64,000 nucleotides of DNA, taken from assembly GCF_024462775.1 (NCBI RefSeq), contig NZ_JANGCE010000007.1, forward strand, positions 1 to 64,000. Direction: 5' to 3'. The DNA is from Butyricicoccus faecihominis. GTDB taxonomy: Bacteria; Bacillota; Clostridia; Oscillospirales; Butyricicoccaceae. Both the position numbers and the translations under genes were made by a program. Shown piece after piece: positions 25,424-33,597 of the stretch; the stretch's first letter is position 1; each line of letters starts with the position of its first letter. A model generated the notes under the pieces. It was given only the letters and a program-made list of their open reading frames with translations. It made no database searches and was not told where the DNA came from.

Positions 25424-25762
25424 ATGCGCAGGCTTTTTATATCCCTTGCCCTGCTGGCCGTATTGATCGGCGGCTGCATTTGGTCGGATCACACGTTGGA
25501 ACACACAATCGACGCGATTAAAACCGAGGTGGAAGCCGACCGGCTTGACGAGGCCATGGCGCTGTGGACGAACGCGGAAAGCCTGCTCGGTTCGCTTTTA
25601 CCGCACGAAGAGATCGACGAGACCGATCGCCTTTTCTCCCGCGTGCAGCGCGCCAAAAGCACCGGCGCGGAGCAGGAGCTTGCCATAGAACGGGCTGAGC
25701 TGATCGGCCAGCTCACCCACCTGCCCGAGCTTGACTCCATCAGCATCAAAAATATTTTTTAA
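25424..25762 (+). CDS. DUF4363 family protein
   Basis: 112 aa that starts immediately after the DUF421 stop. An N-terminal membrane anchor (LFISLALLAVLIGGCIW) precedes an extracytoplasmic helical domain with alternating Glu/Asp/Leu residues. The Cys in GGC is not in a clear lipobox. DUF4363 proteins accompany DUF421 proteins, which is the main support for a shared function. Confidence 0.82.
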   Translation: MRRLFISLALLAVLIGGCIWSDHTLEHTIDAIKTEVEADRLDEAMALWTNAESLLGSLLPHEEIDETDRLFSRVQRAKSTGAEQELAIERAELIGQLTHLPELDSISIKNIF

Positions 25763-25881
25763 CTATTCCAAAATAATCCGTTCTTTTTTGGTCAATTTCG
25801 CCATAGCATTTTACCATTCTTTCGGGTAGAATTAAATTGTAAATAGGAATTATTCTTATTAATTGAAAGGATGCTGATCAC

Positions 25882-26505
25882 ATGGATCGAAAGGCTTACA
25901 AAAAGCTCAACTATACGCTCGCCCTTGCCTCTACCGCTGCGGAGGGCAAAAACTTCGGCTGTATCATCAACTCGCTGCATCAGGTCACCTCTTCCACGCC
26001 GGCAAAGTTCAGCGTTTCCCTGAATAACGATTCCGCTACCTGCGCGGCGCTGAAAAAAAGCGGCGTGCTTTCCGCGACCGTGCTGCGTGAGGACTGCGCG
26101 GACAAGGTTGTAAACGAATTTGGCTACAAATCCGGCCGTGCGATTGACAAATTTGCGTCCTTCCCGTTTGAAACGGACGCGGTAGGCTGCCTCTATATCA
26201 AGGAAGGGATGATTGCGCGCCTGTCGTTCAAGGTATTGGAGCCGGTTGCCGTCGGCTCGCACACGCTGTTCATCCTCGAACTGACCGACGCCGAGGTTCT
26301 GGCGGACGGCGAAGCGCTCACCGTGCGCGATTTTGAAAACCGCGGCAAGGATGTGCCGCCCACCGCGCCGGTTTTCCACCAGCTGGATGCGGACGCGGGC
26401 TGGAAATGCACCGTCTGCGGCTATGTTCGTCTGGCGGAGGATATTCCGGACGACTTCATCTGCCCCATCTGCCGCGCCCCGCGCAGCAAATTCGTCAAGC
26501 GCTAA
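25882..26505 (+). CDS. Flavin reductase-rubredoxin fusion (high-molecular-weight rubredoxin)
   Basis: 207 aa. Residues 1-150 form an FMN-binding split-barrel flavin-reductase domain (KNFGCIINSLHQVTSSTPAKF, with the conserved SxxP region). Residues 158-207 are a rubredoxin with CTVCGY and CPICRAP, the four Fe ligands. Such Hrb proteins pass electrons from NAD(P)H through FMN and the Fe centre to flavodiiron proteins in O2/NO or peroxide defence. SD GAAAGGATG precedes the start. No flavodiiron partner is adjacent. Confidence 0.9.
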   Translation: MDRKAYKKLNYTLALASTAAEGKNFGCIINSLHQVTSSTPAKFSVSLNNDSATCAALKKSGVLSATVLREDCADKVVNEFGYKSGRAIDKFASFPFETDAVGCLYIKEGMIARLSFKVLEPVAVGSHTLFILELTDAEVLADGEALTVRDFENRGKDVPPTAPVFHQLDADAGWKCTVCGYVRLAEDIPDDFICPICRAPRSKFVKR

Positions 26506-26520
26506 AGCGCTTTCCATACG

Positions 26521-26553
26521 AAAAAGAGCCTCTCTATATAGGGAGGCTTTTCG
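26521..26553. terminator. Terminator after the flavin-rubredoxin gene
   Basis: AGCCTCTCT (26527-26535) pairs with AGGGAGGCT (26540-26548), flanked by an A-run and TTTTCG. Confidence 0.8.
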
Positions 26554-26554
26554 T

Positions 26555-26583
26555 TTGCCAATATTGCCGGATTGTGGTATCAT
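26555..26583 (+). promoter_or_regulatory. Promoter of the flavodoxin-fold oxidoreductase
   Basis: TTGCCA (26555-26560), a 17-nt spacer and TATCAT (26578-26583). Confidence 0.65.
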
Positions 26584-26631
26584 CGAGGTATCAAATTTAA
26601 AGAATCGATTCGATCAAAGGAGTATCGCAAC

Positions 26632-27243
26632 ATGAAAAAACTGCTTTTTGTAAACGGCTGTATCCGTGGAGAGCAATCCCGCACGCTGCGGCTGGCCCGC
26701 CGCGTTGTCAGCCGTATTCCGGACGCTGAGATCGAGGTGCTTTCCCTGCCCGACCTGCATCTGACGCCCTATGACGCCGAAGCGATTGCCCAGCGTGACG
26801 CGCTCTCCGCCTCCAAGGCGTACGACGCGCCTTTTTTTGCGCTAGCCAATCAGTTTAAAGAGGCCGACGCCGTCGTGATTGCCTGCCCCTATTGGGATTT
26901 GACCGTACCGAGCATGGTGCGCGCTTACTTAGAGCGGCTTTGCGTCGTCGGGCTAACCTTCCATTATAACGAACAGGGCCGTTCGGTTGGCGATTGCAAC
27001 CCCCAGCGCCTGCTGTATGTCACCACGCGCGGCGGCTATGTGGATGATAACGACCCGGCGCTGACCGACCATGCCAGCGCTTACCTGCGCTCGCTCTGCG
27101 CCATGCTCGGCGTCGAACGGTTTGACTGCCTTGCCGCCGAGGGGCTGGACGTGGTCGGCAACAATGTCGCCGCCATTCTCGCCCAGAGCGAGGCCGAAGC
27201 CGACCAAGTGGCGGCGCGGTTTTGGGATGAAGCTACCGAGTAA
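26632..27243 (+). CDS. Flavodoxin-fold NAD(P)H oxidoreductase
   Basis: 203 aa from ATG 26632, with AAAGGAG 10 nt upstream. The N-terminus LLFVNGCIRGEQSRTLRLAR is a phosphate-binding loop for FMN. ADAVVIACPYWDLTVPSMVRAYLERLCVVG and VTTRGGYVDDNDP match NAD(P)H-quinone reductase/azoreductase-type enzymes (Flavodoxin_2 fold). It probably reduces quinones or azo compounds as a detoxification step. Monocistronic, convergent with the agrC-like gene. Confidence 0.85.
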   Translation: MKKLLFVNGCIRGEQSRTLRLARRVVSRIPDAEIEVLSLPDLHLTPYDAEAIAQRDALSASKAYDAPFFALANQFKEADAVVIACPYWDLTVPSMVRAYLERLCVVGLTFHYNEQGRSVGDCNPQRLLYVTTRGGYVDDNDPALTDHASAYLRSLCAMLGVERFDCLAAEGLDVVGNNVAAILAQSEAEADQVAARFWDEATE

Positions 27244-27287
27244 GGACAACCTGCTATCGCCCGCCTCTTGACGAAAAAAACTAACCC

Positions 27288-28673
27288 TTATATTAATTGC
27301 TCCACGGTCTCTTGTTCTTCTTCCTCTTCCGGGCGCATGATGCTGACATTCACCCATTCGCTTTGGTTTTGGGGAAGCATGGCGGCCGCGCGGAACATGC
27401 CGGTCTCATCGTACTCCACACGGAACATGCCGCCGTATTTGTGCGCGATTTCTTTCACCTGCCGCAGGCCAAAGCCGTGCAGGATACCGGCTTTGGAGCT
27501 TTGAAATCCCTTTTTCGTTTTTACCGGCGCCTGTTCGCTTGGATTTTCCACCATAATGACAAAAAAGTTTTGTATCAGCTTGGTACTAAGACGCAGCCTG
27601 CGATTGGCTGCGTCTTGATTTTTTTCACACGCCTCTATCGCGTTATCCAGCAAATTGAATAGAATCGTGCAAACATCGTTTCGCGGGGTATCGCACGGGT
27701 CGGGATATTGTATGTTGGCCCACACCTTAATGCCGGCATCCCGCGCGCGGTGCAGCTTGGCGTTCAGCAGCGCGTCTACCGCGCCGTCCTTCGTGGTGAT
27801 CCACTGACCCGTTTTGCCGGTGGTGCTTGTAATGCCTTGCACATATTGAAACGCCTTTTCTGCTTCGTTTCGTTCGAGCAGACCGGAAAGCGCCTGCATA
27901 TGGTTGTTCAGGTCGTGCCGCAGACCTTGGATGTCATGGTACAAAGCATCCATAGCTTTTTGCTGTTCAAGCTGCATTTCCGCTTTTACCAGCTTAGCGC
28001 TTAGTTGATTCCTGCGAGCGGTTTCCCGGGCAAGGCAGACAAAAAGAATAATAAAAACAGCAAATAGAACCAAAAAGAAAAACGGCAGCGCCATTATTAA
28101 TTCTTGTGTATTATGTTTTGCGCCGTTTACGACATAGGAACACACTGCGACAAAGCTGCCAAGCAACAAAATGCCTAAGCAAAGAAACACCCATTGAAAC
28201 AACCGAATGTGATCAATCTTTAAATCTCTCAGCCGATACCGCACAAGACCGCAGATAAGCACGAGGAAAATACAAAGCAGCACGTGTGATTCCACAATAC
28301 CAAAAATCATTACAAAGGGATCGTTCGGCGTGATCTGTTTGTGAAAAATCAGAGAATATGCCGAAGGCACCGTCATTTCGCAAACATAGACAAGCATGAA
28401 AAAAACCGCAGGCAACACAATGGAAATACCCAATTTATGCCTAGAAATATACCAGCAAATAGCCACGTCGCATAAAAAAATGATCACTGATTTCATAAAG
28501 AACGGAAGAACAGAAAGACTGAGCGATGCGGATAGTAACGCGTTTAGGATTACATATATAATTAAATTTCGTAGTAAGTTTTGCCGCCTGACCGGATGAA
28601 GCGCCACGCAATAAAGCAGCATAGATAAAACCGCATCCAGCAGCGAGGACGTAATCATTAACACCACCTGCAT
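27288..28673 (-). CDS. AgrC-like sensor histidine kinase (GHKL, HPK10 type)
   Basis: 461 aa from ATG 28673, whose codon overlaps the regulator stop as TAATG. Residues 1-220 form six membrane segments, the peptide-sensor domain. The DHp region contains LRHDLNNHMQALSGL, with the phospho-acceptor His. The ATPase part has NLLDNAIEACEK (N box) and HGFGLRQVKEIAHKYGGMF (G box). This is the family that senses cyclic autoinducing peptides. A candidate peptide gene lies divergently at 29531. The C-terminal acidic tail (MRPEEEEEQE) is odd. Confidence 0.9.
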   Translation of the reverse strand: MQVVLMITSSLLDAVLSMLLYCVALHPVRRQNLLRNLIIYVILNALLSASLSLSVLPFFMKSVIIFLCDVAICWYISRHKLGISIVLPAVFFMLVYVCEMTVPSAYSLIFHKQITPNDPFVMIFGIVESHVLLCIFLVLICGLVRYRLRDLKIDHIRLFQWVFLCLGILLLGSFVAVCSYVVNGAKHNTQELIMALPFFFLVLFAVFIILFVCLARETARRNQLSAKLVKAEMQLEQQKAMDALYHDIQGLRHDLNNHMQALSGLLERNEAEKAFQYVQGITSTTGKTGQWITTKDGAVDALLNAKLHRARDAGIKVWANIQYPDPCDTPRNDVCTILFNLLDNAIEACEKNQDAANRRLRLSTKLIQNFFVIMVENPSEQAPVKTKKGFQSSKAGILHGFGLRQVKEIAHKYGGMFRVEYDETGMFRAAAMLPQNQSEWVNVSIMRPEEEEEQETVEQLI

Positions 28674-29398
28674 TAAGACCACCGTCCCTCTTCCGTGATC
28701 AGCTTGTCCGCAAACGCCTTCTCGATTGCGGTAAAATAGGATTCACTGACGGGAATCTTTGCTTGATTATCTAAAATCAGCTCTTTCGCATTAAGTACCC
28801 TTATTCGATCGATATTGACTAGATAGGAACGATGGCATTGTATAAATATTCGCTGCGGTAATTCTTTTGCGAGATCCGATATGTTTTTGCGGCAAGATAA
28901 GTCGCCGTCATCACAAACAATTTTGCAGGTATGGTTCCCGGCTTCCGCATACAAAATATCTCCAAAAGGTACAATCCGCCACTCTCTGGACTGCTTAATT
29001 TTCAGACTTCCCTGCTCACGTAATTTTACATATGCCATTGCATTTTCCAAGCAAGGGATACAATCCGCTTCCTGTACCGGCTTTAGCAAAAACTGAAAAG
29101 CGTGCACCTTGTATCCGTTTACCGCGTAATCTTTAAAGTTGGTGGTAAAAACAATGGGCACATCCTTGGAAACGGTTCGTATAAACTGTGCCGTTTCAAT
29201 GCCCGATCGGTGCGGCGTTTCCACATCCAGAAAAAACACATCAGTTTGCATGACGCTTTCTCCGCTAATATCAAGCCCTGAGGAAACCGCAAACAAACGA
29301 ACCGCGATTTTTATCTTTTTCGCCGCACTCTCTATCACCCGCTGCAAATGCTGCTTTTGGGCTTCATTGTCTTCCAAAATCGTAATATTCAGCTTCAT
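28673..29398 (-). CDS. AgrA-like response regulator, LytTR DNA-binding domain
   Basis: 241 aa from ATG 29398. The receiver domain (1-120) has an acidic pocket (LEDNE) and the phospho-acceptor Asp in VFFLDVETP. The conserved Lys is in LLKPVQEAD. Residues 135-235 are a LytTR domain (LKIKQSREWRIVPFGDILYAEA, FIQCHRSYLVNIDRI), which binds direct repeats. It is co-transcribed with the kinase from a promoter at 29483-29512. The kinase-regulator gene order is reversed relative to staphylococcal agr. Confidence 0.9.
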   Translation of the reverse strand: MKLNITILEDNEAQKQHLQRVIESAAKKIKIAVRLFAVSSGLDISGESVMQTDVFFLDVETPHRSGIETAQFIRTVSKDVPIVFTTNFKDYAVNGYKVHAFQFLLKPVQEADCIPCLENAMAYVKLREQGSLKIKQSREWRIVPFGDILYAEAGNHTCKIVCDDGDLSCRKNISDLAKELPQRIFIQCHRSYLVNIDRIRVLNAKELILDNQAKIPVSESYFTAIEKAFADKLITEEGRWS

Positions 29399-29482
29399 AT
29401 ATGCACCCGCCCCCAAATTTCACGTCAAAAAAATGGGTTTTCAAGACAAATCTATTTTCTTTTTCCTTTAATCTGCTAATAT

Positions 29483-29512
29483 GATTATATCATTAGACGG
29501 ATAACAATATCA
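29483..29512 (-). promoter_or_regulatory. Promoter of the agrA/agrC-like pair
   Basis: Minus strand TTGATA (29507-29512), an 18-nt spacer and TATAAT (29483-29488). It lies in the 132-nt divergent gap before the peptide gene. No clear LytTR repeat pair was found by eye. Confidence 0.7.
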
Positions 29513-29530
29513 AGGAAAGCTGGTGGAAAA

Positions 29531-29671
29531 ATGAAAACAAAGTTTTCATGGTTGAAAGGGTTAATGGCTTCTGCCGCCTGCATTGTCAGCGCGGTAGCGG
29601 TACTGGCCAGCCAAACGCCCTGCTTAGGTCAGTACTATCAGCCGGAGGTGCCGAAAACGTTGAAAAAGTAA
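29531..29671 (+). CDS. AgrD-like cyclic autoinducer peptide precursor
   Basis: 46 codons, ATG 29531 to TAA 29671. The N-terminus is amphipathic and basic (MKTKFSWLKGLMASAACIV), followed by a hydrophobic stretch, then ASQTPCLGQYYQPEVPKTLK. Counting from Cys32, the seven residues LGQYYQP precede EVPKTL, the same spacing as in S. aureus AgrD (Cys, seven residues, EVPKEL). This places a five-residue thiolactone ring at Cys-Leu-Gly-Gln-Tyr. It lies divergent from the AgrC/AgrA-like pair. No AgrB peptidase is encoded in the window. Weak upstream SD (GCTGGTGG). Confidence 0.8.
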   Translation: MKTKFSWLKGLMASAACIVSAVAVLASQTPCLGQYYQPEVPKTLKK

Positions 29672-29806
29672 ATGTATAGGAAGAGAGAAGTGAATCCAAT
29701 GATGATTGAAATACGGTAAAGAAAAACACTTTTGGCACTATGCAAGGTAACATATAAATAAGCATTGTTACTATGGCATAAGCTTATTGAAACGGGAGGA
29801 AATATT

Positions 29807-30310
29807 ATGACGAGATATAAAAAACTATTCGCATTGACACTAATACTTGGTTTCACGCTCATTGTCCCGTCATTTGCAGCCACTATCAATGGTGGATATT
29901 CCAATGTTACTACTATGATCGGACTAAACGATTATGGATGGACAGCATTTGATATAACAGCAAAGCTAGCAGAAACCTATGAAAAAGAATCAACCCGTGT
30001 TAAATATTCCAGTCGATTGGCCGATGTCGAAATTTTATGTTCGAGACCTGATAACGGAGCTACATTAACTGTTCTTCCAATCCCCAGACATTATGACCGC
30101 AGCACCAATAAGACAGTAAAATCTTTTAGTATGTACAATGAATCTACATATCTGCCCGGTAATATTTCTCAATGGTATGTCAAGCGTAATTCCGATGTTG
30201 TATATTATTCAGCATCTAATAATTATGCCTGTGGTTATGGATTTAGTCTCTATGCAGACGGGTGCATTAATCCATATGCAGACACCATTACTGTCAATCT
30301 TAGCGTATAA
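29807..30310 (+). CDS. Secreted protein of unknown family
   Basis: 167 aa from ATG 29807, with GGGAGGA 6 nt upstream. A signal peptide (KKLFALTLILGFTLIVPSFA, cleavage likely after SFA at about 25) precedes a Tyr/Ser/Asn-rich beta-type mature part with two central Cys and a C-terminal CGYGFSLYADGC segment, then VNLSV. Base composition is AT-rich, unlike the biosynthetic genes. It lies 135 nt after the autoinducer gene and could be in the same transcript. Function unknown. Confidence 0.75.
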   Translation: MTRYKKLFALTLILGFTLIVPSFAATINGGYSNVTTMIGLNDYGWTAFDITAKLAETYEKESTRVKYSSRLADVEILCSRPDNGATLTVLPIPRHYDRSTNKTVKSFSMYNESTYLPGNISQWYVKRNSDVVYYSASNNYACGYGFSLYADGCINPYADTITVNLSV

Positions 30311-30327
30311 GAACGGAGGTCTCTTGT

Positions 30328-30930
30328 ATGTTCAAAAAAACAAGATTAGTTGGTATTTCGGCTCTTATGATAGCGTCAATTTTAATTACAGCCACAGCAG
30401 CCACTTATACTAACTCTCGCAGCACAGCGGAGCAAATGGAGCAAAGTCGAATTTGGGCACAAATCGATACAGCACCAGCCCCTCAAAATGATGAAATACT
30501 GATTGAAGGCAAGAATGTTACTGTGTATAAAGATGAAACAAATCGAATTGCCGAAAGATATGCCGCTGGAGACGTAGATAATGGTGAAGAACTGGCAATA
30601 AGCTATATTCTTCGACGTGAAGTTCTTTATAATGCGGGCATTGATAATAATTTTACAGCAACTGACGCTGAGGTGCAGGCAGTGATTCAACAAAATGAAG
30701 AAATGGCTAAAAATGCCATTGGCAGAGAGTTTTTTGATGAGTATTTAGAGACTGCAGGCATCACGGAGCATGAGTATTGGATCGGACAATCTGATAAATT
30801 CAAAAAAGAAATTGTAATAGAGAAATATCTATCAGATATTAGAGAGCGAAACAATATTTCTCCCGAAGAGTGGAATGCCTTTGAAGATAATTGGGTAAAA
30901 AGTCTCATTGAAGCTGAGGAAATTAGCTAA
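30328..30930 (+). CDS. Exported SurA/PrsA N-terminal-like protein
   Basis: 200 aa. An N-terminal signal/anchor (LVGISALMIASILITATAA) precedes a helical domain with YILRREVLYNAGIDNNFTAT, DAEVQAVIQQNEEMAKNA and SDKFKKEIVIEKYLSDIR. The pattern recalls the SurA_N helices of foldases, but no parvulin PPIase domain follows. A chaperone-like role for the neighbouring secreted protein 17 nt upstream is possible. SD ACGGAGGTC is strong. The region 30931-31405 downstream holds repeat elements and no gene. Confidence 0.7.
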   Translation: MFKKTRLVGISALMIASILITATAATYTNSRSTAEQMEQSRIWAQIDTAPAPQNDEILIEGKNVTVYKDETNRIAERYAAGDVDNGEELAISYILRREVLYNAGIDNNFTATDAEVQAVIQQNEEMAKNAIGREFFDEYLETAGITEHEYWIGQSDKFKKEIVIEKYLSDIRERNNISPEEWNAFEDNWVKSLIEAEEIS

Positions 30931-30984
30931 AAGGCAAAGGGGACGAAAGGACGGTCCGAAACCACTGAAAAAGGCGCAATTAAA

Positions 30985-31056
30985 GACAAGGGGATGGTTC
31001 TTTCGTCCTCTTGTCTTCTCTTGCCCTTTACGTGCCTTTTTTCACGTCATTTCAGG
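30985..31056. repeat. Tandem partial duplication of the MITE-like element end
   Basis: About 72 bp, from GACAAGGGGATGGTTCTTTC to TTCACGTCATTTCAGG, that repeats the first part of the full element starting at 31057 with a few changes. The break comes exactly where the full copy continues with TATGTTCCACG. Confidence 0.75.
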
Positions 31057-31280
31057 AAGACAAGGGGACGGTTCTTTTGTCCTCTTGTCTTCCCTTGCCC
31101 TTTACGTGCCTTTTTTCACGTCATTTCAGGTATGTTCCACGACAAAAGCATTTCCAAACCGATCGTTTGGGATTATAATAATAAATATCCTGTCTGACAT
31201 AGATTACAGGCAAGGCGGTGGCTCTACTGTTCTCCCCAGCATCAATACAACAAGACGAAAGAACCGTCCCCCTGTCTTCT
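31057..31280. mobile_element. MITE-like element, copy 1
   Basis: About 224 bp. The left end GACAAGGGGACGGTTCT is inverted at the right end as AGAACCGTCCCCCTGTC. The core contains TTTACGTG, CATTTCAGGTATGTTCCACG, GATCGTTTGGGATTATAATA and GGCAAGGCGGTGGCT. Copies 2 (32338) and 3 (36307) share the whole core. No coding capacity. The ends resemble sequences that flank Y1 (RAYT-type) transposases in Clostridia; this is recall, not a search. Confidence 0.8.
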
Positions 31281-31405
31281 CTCTCGTTGCTGCGCCTCCC
31301 TTACAAACGTTTCTCGTTCTGACTTTACTGTTTTCTCTTTCCACGGCATAAGCAATTCTCCTTTTCCCACTTATACCGTTATTTTACTCCCAAACTGTAT
31401 ACCAT

Positions 31406-31831
31406 GTGCTTGGACAAACTGTTTACTATGTGACTGGGCTATACATCTCTGGCACTTCCGGTTCTGTGCCGCAACGTCTTTCTGTTAACGGCTGGATGAA
31501 TAGCGGCGGGGATTATCCCTATGAGATTTCAACAACCAGTGTGACTCGCGACAGTTCTTACGGTTTTGGTTTTGCCCTACAAGATAGCAAAGATGGTGTT
31601 CTACATATTGGCGAAAAATTTGGCGGTGTGGCACAGTATAGCACCTCGTTTGCTAACTTCCATGGACTTGCAACTTCCTATTATGTTCATACGTGGAATT
31701 CTGGCAAGGTAAAGTCTGTGACATTTAACGCAAATGTAGGTATTAGCGGTATTGGCGGTGGCATATCTATTACGTACGAAAATGTAGATTATACTTTTTC
31801 TCTTGGTTCAGGAGGTCAAGCCTCTTTTTAG
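31406..31831 (+). CDS. Secreted-type protein lacking a signal peptide, probably 5'-truncated
   Basis: 141 aa from GTG 31406; the frame stays open back to 31352, reading ILLFPLIPLFYSQTVYHV before the GTG. The body is a beta-rich Gly/Ser/Tyr sequence (YGFGFALQDSKDGVLHIGEK, NVGISGIGGGISITYENVDY), like an exported protein, but there is no start with a signal peptide and no SD. A MITE-like element ends 125 nt upstream and may have removed the true 5' end. It resembles the 29807 protein in style only. Confidence 0.5.
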   Translation: MLGQTVYYVTGLYISGTSGSVPQRLSVNGWMNSGGDYPYEISTTSVTRDSSYGFGFALQDSKDGVLHIGEKFGGVAQYSTSFANFHGLATSYYVHTWNSGKVKSVTFNANVGISGIGGGISITYENVDYTFSLGSGGQASF

Positions 31832-31925
31832 CTAAAAAACTTAATACGCTAATGGTGACGGGGAGAATGTGTACTATATCCAAAACTGCCTCCCTAATCT
31901 ACCAAAGCGAAAAGGACTGGTTGCC

Positions 31926-32165
31926 ATGAAGCTATCCAAACTTTTTCTCATAACGTTTTTGGCCATGCTTTTCTTATTGTCAGTTTGCATTTTAGGCTAT
32001 GCTATCGCTTCTATCTCCTTTGCAATTTATCCGACTAGCGGTGGATTTGATCCGTATTTTGAAGAGCCAATGGTATGGTGCGTAACCAAAGTGTCTATTG
32101 GGCTTTCTATAGTATTCTTTGTTGCAACACTGGTTTCCTTACTTGTTGAATCCAAGAAAAAATAA
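31926..32165 (+). CDS. Small two-segment membrane protein
   Basis: 79 aa from ATG 31926. Two hydrophobic segments (LFLITFLAMLFLLSVCILGY and VSIGLSIVFFVATLVSLLV) are joined by a short loop, FAIYPTSGGFDPYFEEP. The C-terminus ESKKK is basic and cytoplasmic. Family unknown. The frame upstream of ATG 31926 (to 31869) is probably untranslated. The following 420 nt to 32588 hold a promoter-repeat and MITE copy 2 and no gene. Confidence 0.65.
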   Translation: MKLSKLFLITFLAMLFLLSVCILGYAIASISFAIYPTSGGFDPYFEEPMVWCVTKVSIGLSIVFFVATLVSLLVESKKK

Positions 32166-32196
32166 CGATCAAGGCAAGTGGACGGTTCTTTATGTC

Positions 32197-32247
32197 TTGA
32201 CACACACCCTCTCCCGCGCTATATTAGCGTTGGAGGGGGTATGTGTT
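32197..32247 (+). promoter_or_regulatory. Palindromic repeat containing a promoter, copy 1
   Basis: TTGACA (32197-32202), a 17-nt spacer and TATATT (32220-32225). The spacer and the sequence after the -10 are inverted arms (ACACACCCTCTCC with GGAGGGGGTATGTGT, GCGCTA with TAGCG), so the dyad is centred on the -10. The same 55-bp unit recurs at 34068. Confidence 0.75.
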
Positions 32248-32337
32248 TTATGCCCAAATCGACCAAAGTATTAACGAAAATAAAACATATCTTCAAAATC
32301 GAAGGCCAGAGAACGATTTGAAACCAAACCTGTCAAA

Positions 32338-32556
32338 AGACAAGGGGACGGTTCTTTTGTCCTCTTGTCTTCTCTTGCCCTTTACGTGTTTTTTCACGTC
32401 ATTTCAGGTATGTTCCACGACAAAAACATTTCCAAACAGATCGTTTGGGATTATAATAATAAATATCCTATCTGACATAGATTACAGGCAAGGCGGTGGC
32501 TCCACTGTTCTCCCCGGCATCAATACATCAAGGCGGAAGACCATTCCCCTGTCTTG
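32338..32556. mobile_element. MITE-like element, copy 2
   Basis: Same ends and core as copy 1, with a 2-bp shorter CACGTGTTTTTTCACG segment and a degenerate right end (AGACCATTCCCCTGTC). It lies between the promoter repeat at 32197 and the gene at 32589. Confidence 0.8.
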
Positions 32557-32588
32557 TGGGAAATCTATAATAAAAGGTCTGAACTGTT

Positions 32589-33017
32589 ATGAAAACGGGG
32601 GTTAAAACTTATTGCGGGTTCATATTATGCAGTCTTGTTTTACTTTTACTGACGGCCGCTTTTTATCCGTACGATATTTTTTCCAATCATCAGACGGGTT
32701 TTTCCTTTCCGCTTTTTGCAATGATCGCAATTATTATATCCTGCGCTGTTCTGTTCAGCACGAAACTACGTCATTGTTTAAAAGAATGTGGATTGGAATG
32801 GAATTTTTTCGGCGGGTTAGCCTTCTTTATTCTTCTAAATTGTCTAGGTGTGGTGGTAAACTACCTTACAAACCGCTATTTTTTTGAATCGGGAGGAACC
32901 TTTATAGCTTCTGCGTATAAAAGCACATATACTGTATCTTTTATAATTTTTATCTCTGTTTTAGAGTGGCTTTGCTTCCTTCGTAATCCCTCACATGATA
33001 ATCATGATCCTCATTGA
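32589..33017 (+). CDS. Four-segment membrane protein of unknown family
   Basis: 142 aa. Hydrophobic segments at about residues 9-27, 38-58, 73-92 and 112-130 (for example FILCSLVLLLLTAAFYPY and GGLAFFILLNCLGVVVNYL). His/Asp-rich C-terminal tail NPSHDNHDPH. SD-like GGTCTGAACTGTT is weak. AT-rich. It is one of five small orphan membrane proteins in this island with no recognisable homology between them. Confidence 0.65.
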   Translation: MKTGVKTYCGFILCSLVLLLLTAAFYPYDIFSNHQTGFSFPLFAMIAIIISCAVLFSTKLRHCLKECGLEWNFFGGLAFFILLNCLGVVVNYLTNRYFFESGGTFIASAYKSTYTVSFIIFISVLEWLCFLRNPSHDNHDPH

Positions 33018-33080
33018 TGCTTTCCAGTAGAAAACACGCTGCTGTCCTTTTTCCTCAACCCAGAGGGGGTAAATATTATT

Positions 33081-33396
33081 ATGGATACTGTCTTTTTTCT
33101 TATAATAGTCGGCCTCTTAAGTCAAATCTACGCATGCACTCATTTTTTTGAAGAGTCCAAACTAGAACTATCAGAAAAATTGCGTGTTATGAATTTTTCG
33201 CACGATCGATTATTCGCTTATAGCCGTACAATTGTATTTATAATATTGATCATTGATCGATTTTTTGATCGTTCATTTTTTCCCAAAAATCACTCTATCA
33301 AAGTTTATCATTGTCCTTTTGATCCTAGTATTTGCTATCATACATATTTTTGTTTACTTATTCAGTATGGCAGCGTATGATTTACTGAAAAAATGA
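33081..33396 (+). pseudogene. Small membrane protein with a frameshift
   Basis: The frame from ATG 33081 runs to a stop at 33380 but becomes non-membrane after IIDRFFDRSFFPK. Near TTTTTTCCCAAAAA (33276-33289) a one-base shift restores FPKITLSKFIIVLLILVFAI, continuing as a membrane segment to AYDLLKK and TGA 33394-33396. Either a real homopolymer frameshift or a sequencing error. Intact, it would have two or three membrane segments. SD AGAGGGGG precedes the ATG. Confidence 0.65.
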
Positions 33397-33491
33397 AGAA
33401 GAGGATAAGCCACGGGGGCTGTTGCCCCCCTCCCCCGCCTGCGTTGCAATAGCGTTAGATAGGGTACGCAGCGGATAAAGCTTAAAAAAGC

Positions 33492-33526
33492 GTTTGTCAT
33501 CCTGAGCTATGCTCAAAATGACAAAC
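33492..33526. repeat. GTCAT...ATGAC hairpin repeat
   Basis: GTTTGTCAT (33492-33500) pairs with ATGACAAAC (33518-33526), with an inner TGAGC/GCTCA. It is a short form of the repeat at 37388-37540. The 200-nt gap before the 33598 gene also holds a C-rich stretch (33422-33440), and TTGCAATAGCGTTAGATAG resembles the promoter repeats. Confidence 0.6.
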
Positions 33527-33597
33527 ATATGGAAATTTCTTAACTGAATGACACTTGAATATCGCATTGCACCTGTTTTTTTAGGAGGCTACCCTCT

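Noticed and set aside
25792-25880. Fur/PerR-like box upstream of the flavin-rubredoxin gene
   Set aside because: Only AT-rich imperfect dyads are present; no match good enough to call.
30931-31405. Possible coding frames within the MITE-like elements (147 and 67 aa)
   Set aside because: The frames are not shared in phase among the three copies and translate low-complexity repeats. The conserved feature is the inverted ends, not a protein.
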